A stretch of 33,648 nucleotides of DNA from JAWLGW01 sp964569055 (GTDB taxonomy: Bacteria; Planctomycetota; J058), in contig CAZMSZ010000034.1 of the NCBI GenBank assembly GCA_964569055.1, positions 1 to 33,648 of the forward strand, written 5' to 3'. The notes beneath the pieces were generated by a model. The model was not told the origin of the DNA and ran no database searches. It saw only the letters and a program-made list of their open reading frames with translations. Below are positions 25,658-33,551 of the stretch, piece by piece. Both the position numbers and the translations under genes were made by a program. How positions within the stretch are numbered: position 1 is the stretch's first letter; each line of letters begins with the position of its first letter.

Positions 25658-28600
25658 ATGACGATCGGTGTCGGCGCCACGGTTGCGGACGAGTTCCTCC
25701 TCGAGGAGGAGCTCGGGCGCGGGCTGCTCGGGCGGACCTTCCGGGCCAAGAGCGCGCGCAAGAAGAGCGCGGTGCTGCTCAAGCACCTCGACCGCGACGA
25801 GTACGCCTACCTGCTCAAGACGCGCTACGGCCCCGCGCGGGTGAACCTCGACGCGGTCACGGGCGTGCGCGGCTTTCGCCAGGCGTTCGTGGAGGGCGAC
25901 CAGGGCTTCGTGTACGTGGGCCCGCAGGCCGAGCGCACCTTGGCCGACCTCATGGCCTCGGGGCGGCTGCGCCCGGGGCAGCTCCGCCAGATCCTGCTCG
26001 ACGCGGCCAAGGTCCTGGCGGCCGCGCACGCGCGCGGGCACGTGCACGGCTGGCTCAAGCCGGGCGACGTGATCCTGGGCGCGCGCGGGGTGCAGGTCGC
26101 CGACTTCGGCCTGGCGGAGGTCGCGCGTCGGCTCGCGCCCGAGGCCTGGCGCGCCTACGCGGAGGCGAACCCGGCCGCCGCGGCGCTGCTCCCGCCCGAG
26201 GAGCGCGACGGCAGCGTGGCGCCCACGCCGAGCACCGACACCTACGCGCTGGGCGCCATGCTGCAGCAGGGGCTGGGCGAAGGCGGCATGCCCGACGGCC
26301 TGCAGCAGATCGTCGAGAGCGCCACCGGCCCGGCCGCGGGGCGCTACGGCGACGCGGGCGCCTTCGTGCGCGCCCTCGAGCAGGTCGGCCTCACCTCGGA
26401 GTCGGGCCGACTCGAGGCGGTCACGCCCGCCGCGCTGGCCGCGGCGGGCGGCCCCGAGGAGCTCGACCTCTCGAGCGGCCCCGAGGAGCTCGAGCTCTCG
26501 AGCGCGGCGAGCGAGCTGGCGGCCGAGCGCACCGTGGTCGACCTGGCGCAGGTCAACGAGCCCGAGGAGTTCGACCCGTTCGCCGAGGAGGAGGCGGCCG
26601 CGCCGGCGGCGCCTCCCGCGCCGCCTCCTGCGGCCGCCGCGCCTCCGCCGCCGCCGGCCGCGGCTCCGGCCGCCGCCAAGAGCGGCTCGCACGTGGACGA
26701 CCTCCTCGCCGAGCTCGACCTCGAGCTGGACGGGCGAGTCGGCGGCGGAGCGGCCGCGGACGCGGTCGACCCCGACGAGCTCGGGAGCATCACGGGCGAG
26801 ATCGTCGTCCCCAAGCTGCCCGCGGTCGGCGGCCCGAGCGCGGACATCCTGGGCGGCGACTTCAGCCTGGAGGCGCGGCGCACGGTGCGGCGCAGCCGCG
26901 TCGCCGAGCCGCCGCCGGCGGCCCTCACGCCGCCGCCTCCTCCGCCGCCGCGCCCCACGCCGGCGCCACCGCCCACCCCCGCTCCCGCGGCGGACCGGTT
27001 CGGCGGCGCCGACCCCTTCGGCGGCGCCGACCCGTTCGGCGCCCCCGCAGCGGACCCGTTCGCCGCGCCCGCGCCGGCCGGCAAGGCGCCGAGCNNNNNN
27101 NNNNNNNNNNNNNNNNNNNNNNNNNNNNNNNNNNNNNNNNNNNNNNNNNNNNNNNNNNNNNNNNNNNNNNNNNNNNNNNNNNNNNNNNNNNNNNCGCCCC
27201 CGCAGCGGACCCGTTCGCCGCGCCCGCGCCGGCCGGCAAGGCGCCGAGCGCGAACGATCCGTTCGGCGGCGGCGGGGACCCCTTCGGCGGCGGCAGCGAC
27301 CCCTTCGGCGGCGCCAGCGATCCGTTCGGCGGCGCCGGCGATCCGTTCGCCGCGCCCGCGCCGGCCGGCAAGGCGCCGAGCTCGAACGATCCGTTCGGCG
27401 GCGGCGGGGACCCGTTCGGCGGGAGCAGCGATCCGTTCGGCGGCGCCGGCGATCCGTTCGGCGGAGCCGGAGATCCGTTCGCGCCGGGGCCCGCGGCCGG
27501 CGCGCAGCCCGGCAGCGGCGCCTTTCAGCAGGCTGGTAGCGGCGCGTTCAAGCAGCCCGGCAGCGGCGCGTTCAAGCAGCCCGGCGGCGGTGGCGACGAC
27601 GCGGAGACGCTGTTCGGCGGCGGCGCCGCCGGACCGGGCGGCTTCGGCGGCGACCCGTTCGGGGGCGCCGGCGATCCGTTCGGGGCTCCCGCCGCGGCGG
27701 ACCCGTTCGCGGCTCCGAGCGGCTTCGGCGCGCCACCGGGTGGGTTCGCACCACCCGCGAGCAACGACCCGTTCGGTGCGCCCAGCAACGACCCGTTCGG
27801 CGCACCGGGCGGGGGTCCAGCCGCAGACCCGTTCGCGTCCGCGCCCAGCGGCGCCGGCGGGGCCGATCCGTTCGCTCCCGCAGGGTTCAACCCGCCCGGC
27901 GGCGATCCGTTCGGCGCGCCGGGCGGCTTCGGGGCGCCGGGCGCGTTCGGCGGCGGTAACGACCCCTTCGGCGCTCCCGCGGGCGGCGACCCCTTCGGCG
28001 CTCCCGCGGGCGGCGACCCCTTCGGCGCTCCCGCGGGCGGCNNNNNNNNNNNNNNNNNNNNNNNNNNNNNNNNNNNNNNNNNNNNNNNNNNNNNNNNNNN
28101 NNNNNNNNNNNNNNNNNNNNNNNNNNNNNNNNNNNNNNNNNGGGTTCGGCGGCGGCGATCCGTTCGCCGCGCCCTCTGGCGGCGGCTTCGGCGGCGCTGA
28201 TCCGTTCGCGCCGCCCGCCGGCGGCGGGGGCTTTGGCGGCAACGATCCCTTCGGCGCCCCGCCCGGCGGGGCCGGCGGCTTCGGCGGCAACGATCCCTTC
28301 GGCGCGCCCGCCGGCGGCGGCCAAGCCGGCGGTGATCCCTTTGGCTCGCCAGGCGGCGGCTTCGGCGGCGGTGATCCCTTCGGCGCGCCGCCCGGCGGTG
28401 GGGGTGATCCCTTCGGCGCTCCACCTCCTGGCGGCGGCGGCTTCGGCGGCGGTAATCCCTTCGGCCCGCCGCCTGGTGGTGCCCCGCCTGGCGGCGGCTT
28501 CGGCGGAGGTGATCCCTTCGGCGCGCCGCCCGGCGGTGGGGGCTTTGGGGGTGGCGATCCCTTCGCCCCGCCGGGCGGCGGCTTCGGCGGCAGCGATCCC

Positions 28601-29008
28601 TTCGGCGCGCCTCCGGGCGGGGGCGGCGGCTTCGGCGGCAACGATCCCTTCGGCGCCCCGCCCGGCGGCGATCCCTTCGGCGGCCCGCCCGGCGGCGGGT
28701 TCGGCGGCGGCGACCCCTTCGGGCCACCCCCAGGCGGCGCGCCCCCGGGCGGCGCCCCGTTCGGACCCCCTGGCGGCGGGCCGTTCGGCCCGCCCGGTGG
28801 GGCGCCGTTCGGTCCGCCGGGTGGCGGGTTCGGTCCCCCGCCGGGCGGGGGCCCGTTCGGCCCGCCGCCGGGTCCCGGCGGCTTCGGCGCCCCGCCCGGT
28901 GGAGCCGATCCCTTCGCCCCAGGCGGTGATCCGTTCGCTCCGGGAGGCGACCCGTTCGCGCCCGGCGGCGACCCGTTCGGCCCGCCCGGCAACAACCCGT
29001 TCGGTTGA
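25658..29008 (+). CDS. Pseudokinase with long DPF-repeat Gly/Pro-rich tail, interrupted by two assembly gaps
   Basis: The ATG at 25658 has a GGGAGGGG ribosome site. Residues 1-245 have a Ser/Thr kinase fold: loop-like LGRGLLG (19-25), Lys42 and DFG (149-151). The catalytic HRDLKPxN has become HGWLKPGD (130-137), losing both the catalytic Asp and the Mg-binding Asn, so it should not phosphorylate. An acidic and Ala/Pro-rich region (about 250-450) follows, then a Gly/Pro/Phe tail with 43 visible DPF motifs, mostly (G/A/S/N)DPF(G/A). The middle segment (27195-28041) lies in another frame only because each gap is an arbitrary 100 N. Two exact codon-boundary joins support a single protein. The tail looks disordered and may be a multivalent binding or condensate-forming region (inference). 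Confidence 0.8.
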   Translation: MTIGVGATVADEFLLEEELGRGLLGRTFRAKSARKKSAVLLKHLDRDEYAYLLKTRYGPARVNLDAVTGVRGFRQAFVEGDQGFVYVGPQAERTLADLMASGRLRPGQLRQILLDAAKVLAAAHARGHVHGWLKPGDVILGARGVQVADFGLAEVARRLAPEAWRAYAEANPAAAALLPPEERDGSVAPTPSTDTYALGAMLQQGLGEGGMPDGLQQIVESATGPAAGRYGDAGAFVRALEQVGLTSESGRLEAVTPAALAAAGGPEELDLSSGPEELELSSAASELAAERTVVDLAQVNEPEEFDPFAEEEAAAPAAPPAPPPAAAAPPPPPAAAPAAAKSGSHVDDLLAELDLELDGRVGGGAAADAVDPDELGSITGEIVVPKLPAVGGPSADILGGDFSLEARRTVRRSRVAEPPPAALTPPPPPPPRPTPAPPPTPAPAADRFGGADPFGGADPFGAPAADPFAAPAPAGKAPSXXXXXXXXXXXXXXXXXXXXXXXXXXXXXXXXXXPPQRTRSPRPRRPARRRARTIRSAAAGTPSAAAATPSAAPAIRSAAPAIRSPRPRRPARRRARTIRSAAAGTRSAGAAIRSAAPAIRSAEPEIRSRRGPRPARSPAAAPFSRLVAARSSSPAAARSSSPAAVATTRRRCSAAAPPDRAASAATRSGAPAIRSGLPPRRTRSRLRAASARHRVGSHHPRATTRSVRPATTRSAHRAGVQPQTRSRPRPAAPAGPIRSLPQGSTRPAAIRSARRAASGRRARSAAVTTPSALPRAATPSALPRAATPSALPRAXXXXXXXXXXXXXXXXXXXXXXXXXXXXXXXXXXGFGGGDPFAAPSGGGFGGADPFAPPAGGGGFGGNDPFGAPPGGAGGFGGNDPFGAPAGGGQAGGDPFGSPGGGFGGGDPFGAPPGGGGDPFGAPPPGGGGFGGGNPFGPPPGGAPPGGGFGGGDPFGAPPGGGGFGGGDPFAPPGGGFGGSDPFGAPPGGGGGFGGNDPFGAPPGGDPFGGPPGGGFGGGDPFGPPPGGAPPGGAPFGPPGGGPFGPPGGAPFGPPGGGFGPPPGGGPFGPPPGPGGFGAPPGGADPFAPGGDPFAPGGDPFAPGGDPFGPPGNNPFG
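27040..27249 (+). repeat. Identical 55-base flanks around the first DPF gap
   Basis: Bases 27040-27094, up to the gap, are identical to bases 27195-27249, from the gap. A shared end of exactly 55 bases is what a k=55 assembly graph leaves at contig ends. Joining with one copy continues the reading frame (KAPS to ANDPFGG). Confidence 0.85.
27095..27194. other. Assembly gap (100 N), probably spurious or repeat-filled
   Basis: A placeholder gap inside the DPF tail. Because both flanks carry the same 55 bases, the contigs may simply overlap with no missing sequence. Additional repeat units could also be hidden here. Confidence 0.95.
27961..28041 (+). repeat. Three perfect 27-base tandem repeats (DPFGAPAGG)
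   Basis: Copies at 27961-27987, 27988-28014 and 28015-28041 are identical, and the last ends exactly at the gap. The true copy number is unknown, since the array exceeds a short assembly k-mer. Confidence 0.93.
28042..28141. other. Assembly gap (100 N) in the DPF tail
   Basis: A placeholder gap. The left flank is a perfect tandem array and the right flank is a different repeat subtype, with no shared end. An unknown amount of repeat sequence is missing. Both flanks end on codon boundaries, so the frame change across it is an artefact of the N count. Confidence 0.95.
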
Positions 29009-29039
29009 TGTCCGCGCGAGGGCGCTGCGCGGGTGAGGC

Positions 29040-29879
29040 GTGAGCGAGGCGCTCGCCGTCCCGAGCGAGCGGCTCCCGCGGTGCGCCGTGCACGCGAGCG
29101 CCCCGGCGGTCACCACCTGCCGCGGCTGCGCGCTGTTCCTGTGCGGCGAGTGCGGCCCGGGTGAGGCCCCGCGCTGCGCCCGCTGCCGCGGCGCGGACCA
29201 CCCGATCCCGTGGGAGGACCCGGCGCGCGCGCGCCCGCGCGCGTTCGCGGCCACCGCCCGCGCCGCGCTGCTCGCGACCGACCGGTTCTTCGCCGCCGCG
29301 CCCTGGACCGGCGGGCTGCGCGCCCCGCTGAGCTTCGCGGTCGTGGCCGCCACCCTGGCGACCGCCCTGCAGACGGCGCTGCAGCTCGCGCAAGGCGCGC
29401 TGCTCGGCCCGCTGCTGCGCGAGCTGTCCACCTCGTTGGCCGCCCGCGCCCAGGCCCCCGCGCTGGCCCGCACGCTGGCGGCGTTGCCGGGCGCGCTCGA
29501 GCAGCTGAGCGGCCTGTTGCTCCCGCTGCTCCTGGCGCGCCTGGCGCTGACGCCCCTGTCAGCCGCGCTGGGGCTGCTGGTGCTCGCCGCCCTCTCGCAC
29601 CCGATCGCGCGCTGGCTTGGCGGGCACGGCAGCTTCGAGGCCACGTTCCGCGTGCTCGCCTACGCGGGCGCGGCGCAGCTCATAGCCGTGATCCCCGGGA
29701 TCGGCGTGGTGCTCGCGCTCGTGGCCGGTCTGGTGCTCACCACGGTCGGCATGCGCCGCGCGCACGGCCTCTCGGCCGGGCGGGCGCTCGTCGTCGCCGG
29801 CTGGTGGATCCCGGTCTCGATCGCCGGCCTCGTGCTGCTGGCCGCGCTCGTCGGGGTCGCGTTCGCGTCCGCGCTCTGA
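29040..29879 (+). CDS. Membrane protein with N-terminal B-box-like zinc finger and YIP1-type domain
   Basis: A 279-residue protein with a GTG start 32 bases after the pseudokinase stop. The N-terminus carries eight possible zinc ligands: Cys15, His18, Cys27, Cys30, Cys35, Cys38, Cys46 and Cys49. The spacing resembles the B-box/rhodopsin-like zinc fingers often found at the N-terminus of bacterial YIP1-family proteins. After a basic linker come about five hydrophobic segments (about 97-278) with YIP1-like features, including a long first loop and Gly/Pro turns (AVIPGIGVV). Bacterial YIP1 proteins have no firm function. Position after the pseudokinase suggests co-transcription and perhaps anchoring of a DPF-containing complex to the membrane (inference). 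Confidence 0.8.
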   Translation: MSEALAVPSERLPRCAVHASAPAVTTCRGCALFLCGECGPGEAPRCARCRGADHPIPWEDPARARPRAFAATARAALLATDRFFAAAPWTGGLRAPLSFAVVAATLATALQTALQLAQGALLGPLLRELSTSLAARAQAPALARTLAALPGALEQLSGLLLPLLLARLALTPLSAALGLLVLAALSHPIARWLGGHGSFEATFRVLAYAGAAQLIAVIPGIGVVLALVAGLVLTTVGMRRAHGLSAGRALVVAGWWIPVSIAGLVLLAALVGVAFASAL

Positions 29880-29885
29880 GCGCGC

Positions 29886-30488
29886 TCAGGCCGCGAGCCG
29901 CTCCTCGGCGAGCTCGAGCGTCAGGCGCGAGCCGCGCGGCGCGAAGCGGGCCACCCGGTTGCGGCCCGAGTTCTTGGCGAGGTACAGCGCCTGGTCGGCC
30001 CGCTTGAACGCGTCGTCGTGCTCGGTCGGGTCGCCCGCCCAGGCCACCCCGGCCGAGACGGTGACCGGCTGGCCCTCGAGCAGCTCGAGCCCGCGCACCG
30101 TCGCGCACAGGCGCTGCGCCACCTTCACCGCGTCCTCGGCCGAGCAGTTGGCGAGGAGCACCGCGAACTCCTCGCCGCCGATCCGGAACACGCGGTCGCC
30201 CGAGTTGGTCCGCAGCGAGGCGGCGACCGCGCGCAGCACCACGTCGCCCTTGGAGTGGCCGTAGTGGTCGTTGATCGACTTGAAGTTGTCGATGTCGATC
30301 AGGATCAGCGCGTAGGTGTAGAGCTTCTTGCGCCGCCGCTCGAACATGGGCCGGTTGTAGACGTTGGTCAGGGCGTCGCGGGTGAGCGGGTCGTACTCGC
30401 GGTCGTAGTACTCGCGGAACGACTGCGCCCCGTTGCGGAGTGCGATCCCGATCGCGCGGAAGAAGCGTCCCGTGCTCGCCTTGCTCAT
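29886..30488 (-). CDS. Diguanylate cyclase, GGDEF domain only
   Basis: A 200-residue protein with a short helical N-terminus (1-38) and a complete GGDEF domain that makes cyclic di-GMP from two GTP. The active site is GGEEF (104-108). The Mg-binding DIDNFK segment is at about 65-70 and the substrate-site DHYGHSKGD at 74-82. The usual inhibitory site RxxD five residues before the active site reads NSGD, so product inhibition is probably absent. I use the ATG at 30488; an in-frame start at 30602 would add 38 poorly conserved residues. No membrane or sensory domain is fused, so control must come from expression or partners. The gene converges on the YIP1 gene with six bases between the stops. 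Confidence 0.92.
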   Translation of the reverse strand: MSKASTGRFFRAIGIALRNGAQSFREYYDREYDPLTRDALTNVYNRPMFERRRKKLYTYALILIDIDNFKSINDHYGHSKGDVVLRAVAASLRTNSGDRVFRIGGEEFAVLLANCSAEDAVKVAQRLCATVRGLELLEGQPVTVSAGVAWAGDPTEHDDAFKRADQALYLAKNSGRNRVARFAPRGSRLTLELAEERLAA

Positions 30489-30631
30489 TGCTCGTCTTAT
30501 CGGCCCGCTCCCCTCGGGTCCTGTAGCGCTAACCAGCGAACCTCCGAGGACTTGACCCCAACGCAGCGCGTCGCGGTCCGCGGCCCGGCGCCCAGACGAC
30601 ACCGCAACGACTTACGCTCGCTCGGGCGCGC

Positions 30632-32074
30632 TCAGAACCAGCGAGGTCCCTCGGGGACCCCGCCCTCGGGGGTCGGAGCGGGGCTCGGCGCGGGCTCGGG
30701 GTCGCCTCCGCCGAAGCGGGCGGTCAGGGTCACCCGCTCGGCGCCGCGCTCCACGACCACGTCCACGGCGCCGCGCGCGGCCGCGACCTCGGCCCGCAGC
30801 GCGGCGAGGGTCGTCACGGGCTCGCCGGCGAAGCTCACGATCCGATCCCCGGGCGCGAACCCGGCCGCCTCGGCGACCGAGCCCGCGGTGACCGAGCGGA
30901 CGAGCAGCCCGCCGCCCGTCTCCTCGAGCGTCAGGCCGAGGCGCGGGCGCGCCGCCTCGCCGCGGCGCCCGCCGAACAGGCGGCCGAGGACGCCCGGCAA
31001 GCCCTCGCGGCCCTGCTCACCGCCCGGGCCTCCGAGCATGTCCCGCAGCCGCTCGGCGAAGTCGCCGTCGCCGAACATGACCGTGAGCTGCTCGAGGACG
31101 GCCTCGAGCGTCCCGTCGCGGACCTCGCGGAACGCGAGCACGTGCTCGCTCCCGGCGGCCTGCGCCGCGACCCCGTAGGTGAGGCGCGCCACCTTGGCGA
31201 CCCCCTCCACGTCGACCCGCGCCGCGTCGTCGCTCGGGCGGTGGTAGTCGCGGTGCAGCCCCGTGAACGGGACCAGCACCGGCACCTTGCGCCGGTAGAA
31301 CGAGGCGTGATCGCTGTTGGGGGTCATGGTCTCGCGCAGGTCGAGCCGGAGCCCGAGCTCGGCGTTCGCCTGCTCCAGCCAGGCCTGCAGCCGGTCGCCG
31401 GTCGGCGCGCCGAACACGATCAGCGGGTCGTCCTCCAGCCGGCCGACCATGTCGAGGTTGATCATGAGCGTGACGCGCCCGGCGAACGGCTGCTGCTCCA
31501 CGAGCGCGGCGCTGCCGAGCAGGCCGCGCTCCTCCCCGTCGAACCACACGAACGCCACGGTCCGGCGCGGCTGGGCGCCGCTCGCCAGGAAGGCGCGCGC
31601 CACCTCGAGCACCGCGGCGGTCCCCGAGGCGTTGTCGTCGGCGCCGTTGTGGATCTGGCCGCGCCCGCGCCCGAAGTCGAGCGAGCCCGCCTGGTGCCCC
31701 AGGCCGAGGTGGTCGTAGTGCGCCCCGATCACGACCGCCTCGCCCGGCTCGCTGCCCGGCAGCAGCGCGATCACGTTGCGCATGCGCTGGCCCTGCGCCT
31801 CGAAGGGCTGGAACCAGCCCTCGGTCCCGCCCGGCGTCAGGCCGAGCGCCGCGCACTGCTCCGCCAGCCAGTCGCCCGCGAGCCGCCCCCCCTCGGCCCC
31901 GCTCCCCCGCCCCTGCAGCGCGTCGGAGGCGAGGTGCTCGATGTTCGCCCGCAGCCGGGCCACGTCGATCGCCTCCGCGCCGGGTGCGCCCTCGGCGCGC
32001 GCGCGGGCGGGGAGCAGCAACAGGGCGCAGAGCGCGAAGAGCGAGGCGCCGGCGCGCCGGGCGTGATCGGTCAT
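30632..32074 (-). CDS. Secreted M28-family zinc peptidase with C-terminal PDZ domain
   Basis: A 480-residue protein with a signal peptide (to about residue 28, ending ARARA). The M28 domain (about 35-310) keeps the two-zinc site: His119 and Asp121 (GAHYDHLG), Asp146/147 (NGADDNASG), the Glu pair at 181-182 (FDGEERG), Asp208 (NLDMVGR) and His278 (RDYHRPSDD). A spacer region (310-385) leads to a PDZ domain (about 385-455; LTLEETGGGLLVRSV and AGFAPGDRIVSFAG) and a Pro-rich end. The family comprises aminopeptidases and related hydrolases. The M28-PDZ combination is known in envelope-located bacterial enzymes, and the protein probably acts in the periplasm or outside the cell. The ribosome site is weak. 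It diverges from the RsbW-like gene. Confidence 0.92.
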   Translation of the reverse strand: MTDHARRAGASLFALCALLLLPARARAEGAPGAEAIDVARLRANIEHLASDALQGRGSGAEGGRLAGDWLAEQCAALGLTPGGTEGWFQPFEAQGQRMRNVIALLPGSEPGEAVVIGAHYDHLGLGHQAGSLDFGRGRGQIHNGADDNASGTAAVLEVARAFLASGAQPRRTVAFVWFDGEERGLLGSAALVEQQPFAGRVTLMINLDMVGRLEDDPLIVFGAPTGDRLQAWLEQANAELGLRLDLRETMTPNSDHASFYRRKVPVLVPFTGLHRDYHRPSDDAARVDVEGVAKVARLTYGVAAQAAGSEHVLAFREVRDGTLEAVLEQLTVMFGDGDFAERLRDMLGGPGGEQGREGLPGVLGRLFGGRRGEAARPRLGLTLEETGGGLLVRSVTAGSVAEAAGFAPGDRIVSFAGEPVTTLAALRAEVAAARGAVDVVVERGAERVTLTARFGGGDPEPAPSPAPTPEGGVPEGPRWF

Positions 32075-32178
32075 GGGAGGGTGCTCCGGGGTGGGCGCCC
32101 GGGCGATCGGGCAGCCGGCACGGTTACGCGGACCCGGCGCGCCCCGTTGGGCCGTGCGGCGCGCGCCCTCGCCTCGCC

Positions 32179-32207
32179 TTGACACCCAGCGGCCGGACAA
32201 CTACTTA
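32179..32207 (+). promoter_or_regulatory. Candidate promoter of the RsbW-like gene, TTGACA-17-TACTTA
   Basis: A perfect -35 (32179-32184) is followed at 17 bases by TACTTA, a poor -10. A short inverted repeat (ggcggg/cccgcc, 32214-32232) lies in the leader just before the GGAG ribosome site at 32235-32238. Confidence 0.4.
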
Positions 32208-32243
32208 GAGAGTGGCGGGCGGGGATCCCGCCGCGGAGCCTGC

Positions 32244-32681
32244 TTGAACGACAACGCGCGGATCGCGCTCACCGTGCCGCGGGCCACTCACTTCCTCGGC
32301 ATGGTGCGCAAGGTCGTCGCCGCCGCCGCCGAGCGGAGCGGGTTCGGCCCGAGCGACGTCGACATGATCGAGCTCGCGATCGACGAGGCCTGCTCGAACG
32401 CCGTGCTGCACGGCGGCCCGGGCTCGCCCGACTCGATCGGGGTCGAGGTGGAGATCACCGAGGGGGCGTTCGTGATGACCCTCGTCGACGGCGGCCCGCC
32501 CTACCCGTTCGAGGAGCGCGGCAACTTCGTGCTCGCCGACAAGCTGGCCGAGGACGGCCACGGCGGGCTCGGGATCTACATCATGAAGACCTTCATGGAC
32601 GAGGTCAGCTACCGCTACACCCCCACCCAGGGGAGCGTGCTGCGCCTCAGCAAGCTACGCGCGCTGGAGGTCGAGGCGTAG
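32244..32681 (+). CDS. RsbW-like anti-sigma factor / Ser protein kinase (HATPase_c_2)
   Basis: A 145-residue GHKL-ATPase of the RsbW/SpoIIAB type. The N-box is ELAIDEACSNAVLHG (about 43-57, with Glu43 and Asn52), the first glycine motif is VDGGPPY and the second is GGLGIYIMKTFMDEV. Such proteins bind a sigma factor or other target and phosphorylate an STAS-domain antagonist, which a SpoIIE-type phosphatase then restores. The TTG at 32244 is chosen because a GGAG site lies five bases upstream and the protein then begins like its family. A longer in-frame ATG at 32073 would overlap the M28 gene start. No STAS partner is encoded in the window; the zinc-finger SpoIIE phosphatase at 7010 is a possible distant partner. 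Confidence 0.88.
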   Translation: MNDNARIALTVPRATHFLGMVRKVVAAAAERSGFGPSDVDMIELAIDEACSNAVLHGGPGSPDSIGVEVEITEGAFVMTLVDGGPPYPFEERGNFVLADKLAEDGHGGLGIYIMKTFMDEVSYRYTPTQGSVLRLSKLRALEVEA

Positions 32682-33515
32682 CTACCGCAGCGCCCGCAGC
32701 GCGCGCAGCGCCTCGAGCGCGCGGCGCTGCTCGGCGTCGGCCTCTGCCTCGAGCAGCAGCAGCCGCGTGACCTCGCCCTCGGCGCGGAGGGCTTCCCGGT
32801 CGTCGCGCGGGCTGGAGAGGCCGTGCGGCCGGGCGGCCGCCACGAAGCGCGCGAGGAGCGCCGCCCGCGACTCGGCCTCGCGCCGGACGTCGGTCACGGC
32901 GCGCGCCCAGCGCCGCGCCTCGGTCACGAGCTGCTCGGCAGCGCGCAGCGGCGAGGCGGCCCGGCCGCTCGCGGCGCGTCGCCGCGCCTCGGTCAGGTAG
33001 GCCTCGACCCGCTCCTCGCGCGCCTCCTCGGCCTCGGCGGCGAGCTCCTCGAGCAGCGCGGCTCGGCGCGCGAGCTCCGCCTCGATCCCCTTGGCGAGCC
33101 CGCGCGCTGCCGTGCGCCGCGCCTCCTCGCGCGCCCGCTCGCGCGCCGCCTCGAGCGCCCGCTCCTCCTCGTCGGCCGTGAGCGCGAGCGCCTGCTCGGC
33201 GTTGCTCGCGCGGATCGCCTCGACCTCGGCCCGCGCCACGTCGTCGCGGGCGAGCGCCCGCTGGCGCGGGCCCTTCCAGGGCGGGCGGACCGGGTCGGGG
33301 GGCTGGGTCGGGATCCCCGCCGGCCGCACCGGCCGCTTCACCTCGGGCGCAGCGACCCGCTCGACCACGTGGCCCTGCGCGGTCTCGCGGCGCTCGACCG
33401 CAGGGGCGGCGTCCCGCGCCGCGGGCACCTCGGACGGCTCGCTCGCGCAGGCGGCGAGCGCCGCGACCAGCAGGGCGAGGGCGGCGCGCTTTGGGTGGCG
33501 GGCGGCGCGGTCCAT
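32682..33515 (-). CDS. Ala/Glu/Arg-rich helical lipoprotein of unknown function
   Basis: A 277-residue protein. The N-terminus has basic residues, an Ala/Leu stretch and a lipobox (LAAC, Cys23), so it is probably lipid-anchored. A Pro-rich linker (about 60-85) follows, and then nearly 190 residues of charged helix rich in Ala, Glu and Arg (about 90-277), likely long coiled coil. I recognise no family. The TAG stop lies immediately next to the stop of the RsbW-like gene, with no base between them. The predicted transcription start falls at or one base before the ATG, so the message is probably leaderless. Confidence 0.75.
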   Translation of the reverse strand: MDRAARHPKRAALALLVAALAACASEPSEVPAARDAAPAVERRETAQGHVVERVAAPEVKRPVRPAGIPTQPPDPVRPPWKGPRQRALARDDVARAEVEAIRASNAEQALALTADEEERALEAARERAREEARRTAARGLAKGIEAELARRAALLEELAAEAEEAREERVEAYLTEARRRAASGRAASPLRAAEQLVTEARRWARAVTDVRREAESRAALLARFVAAARPHGLSSPRDDREALRAEGEVTRLLLLEAEADAEQRRALEALRALRALR

Positions 33516-33522
33516 GCCCGCC

Positions 33523-33551
33523 GTTGTACTGGGCCCGGCGGCGCCTGTCAT
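33523..33551 (-). promoter_or_regulatory. Promoter ATGACA-17-TACAAC of the last lipoprotein gene
   Basis: On the - strand the -35 ATGACA (33551-33546, 5/6) and -10 TACAAC (33528-33523, 4/6) are 17 bases apart. The start is expected at about 33516, next to the ATG at 33515, so no leader or ribosome site is available. Confidence 0.5.

Larger units (their letters stand above)
27001..29005 (+). repeat. DPF-motif coding repeat region
   Basis: A long stretch of related short repeats encodes Gly-rich linkers around Asp-Pro-Phe. Sub-arrays differ: DPFGG units with S/N/A before Asp (27250-27480), GSGAFKQP units (about 27510-27590), 27-base DPFGAPAGG units (27961-28041), FGG-x-DPFGAPPGG units (28142-28740), PFGPPGG units lacking Asp (about 28750-28880) and DPFAPGG units (28909-28980). 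The variety points to repeated local duplication with divergence. Confidence 0.85.

Noticed and set aside
27001..29005. Frameshift or pseudogene in the DPF protein
   Set aside because: The frame changes coincide exactly with the two 100-N blocks. The middle segment is open throughout and carries the same DPF motifs, so the shifts come from arbitrary gap size.
32641..32690. Terminator between the RsbW-like gene and the last lipoprotein
   Set aside because: The two stop codons are directly adjacent, leaving no intergenic base and no hairpin with a T-run.
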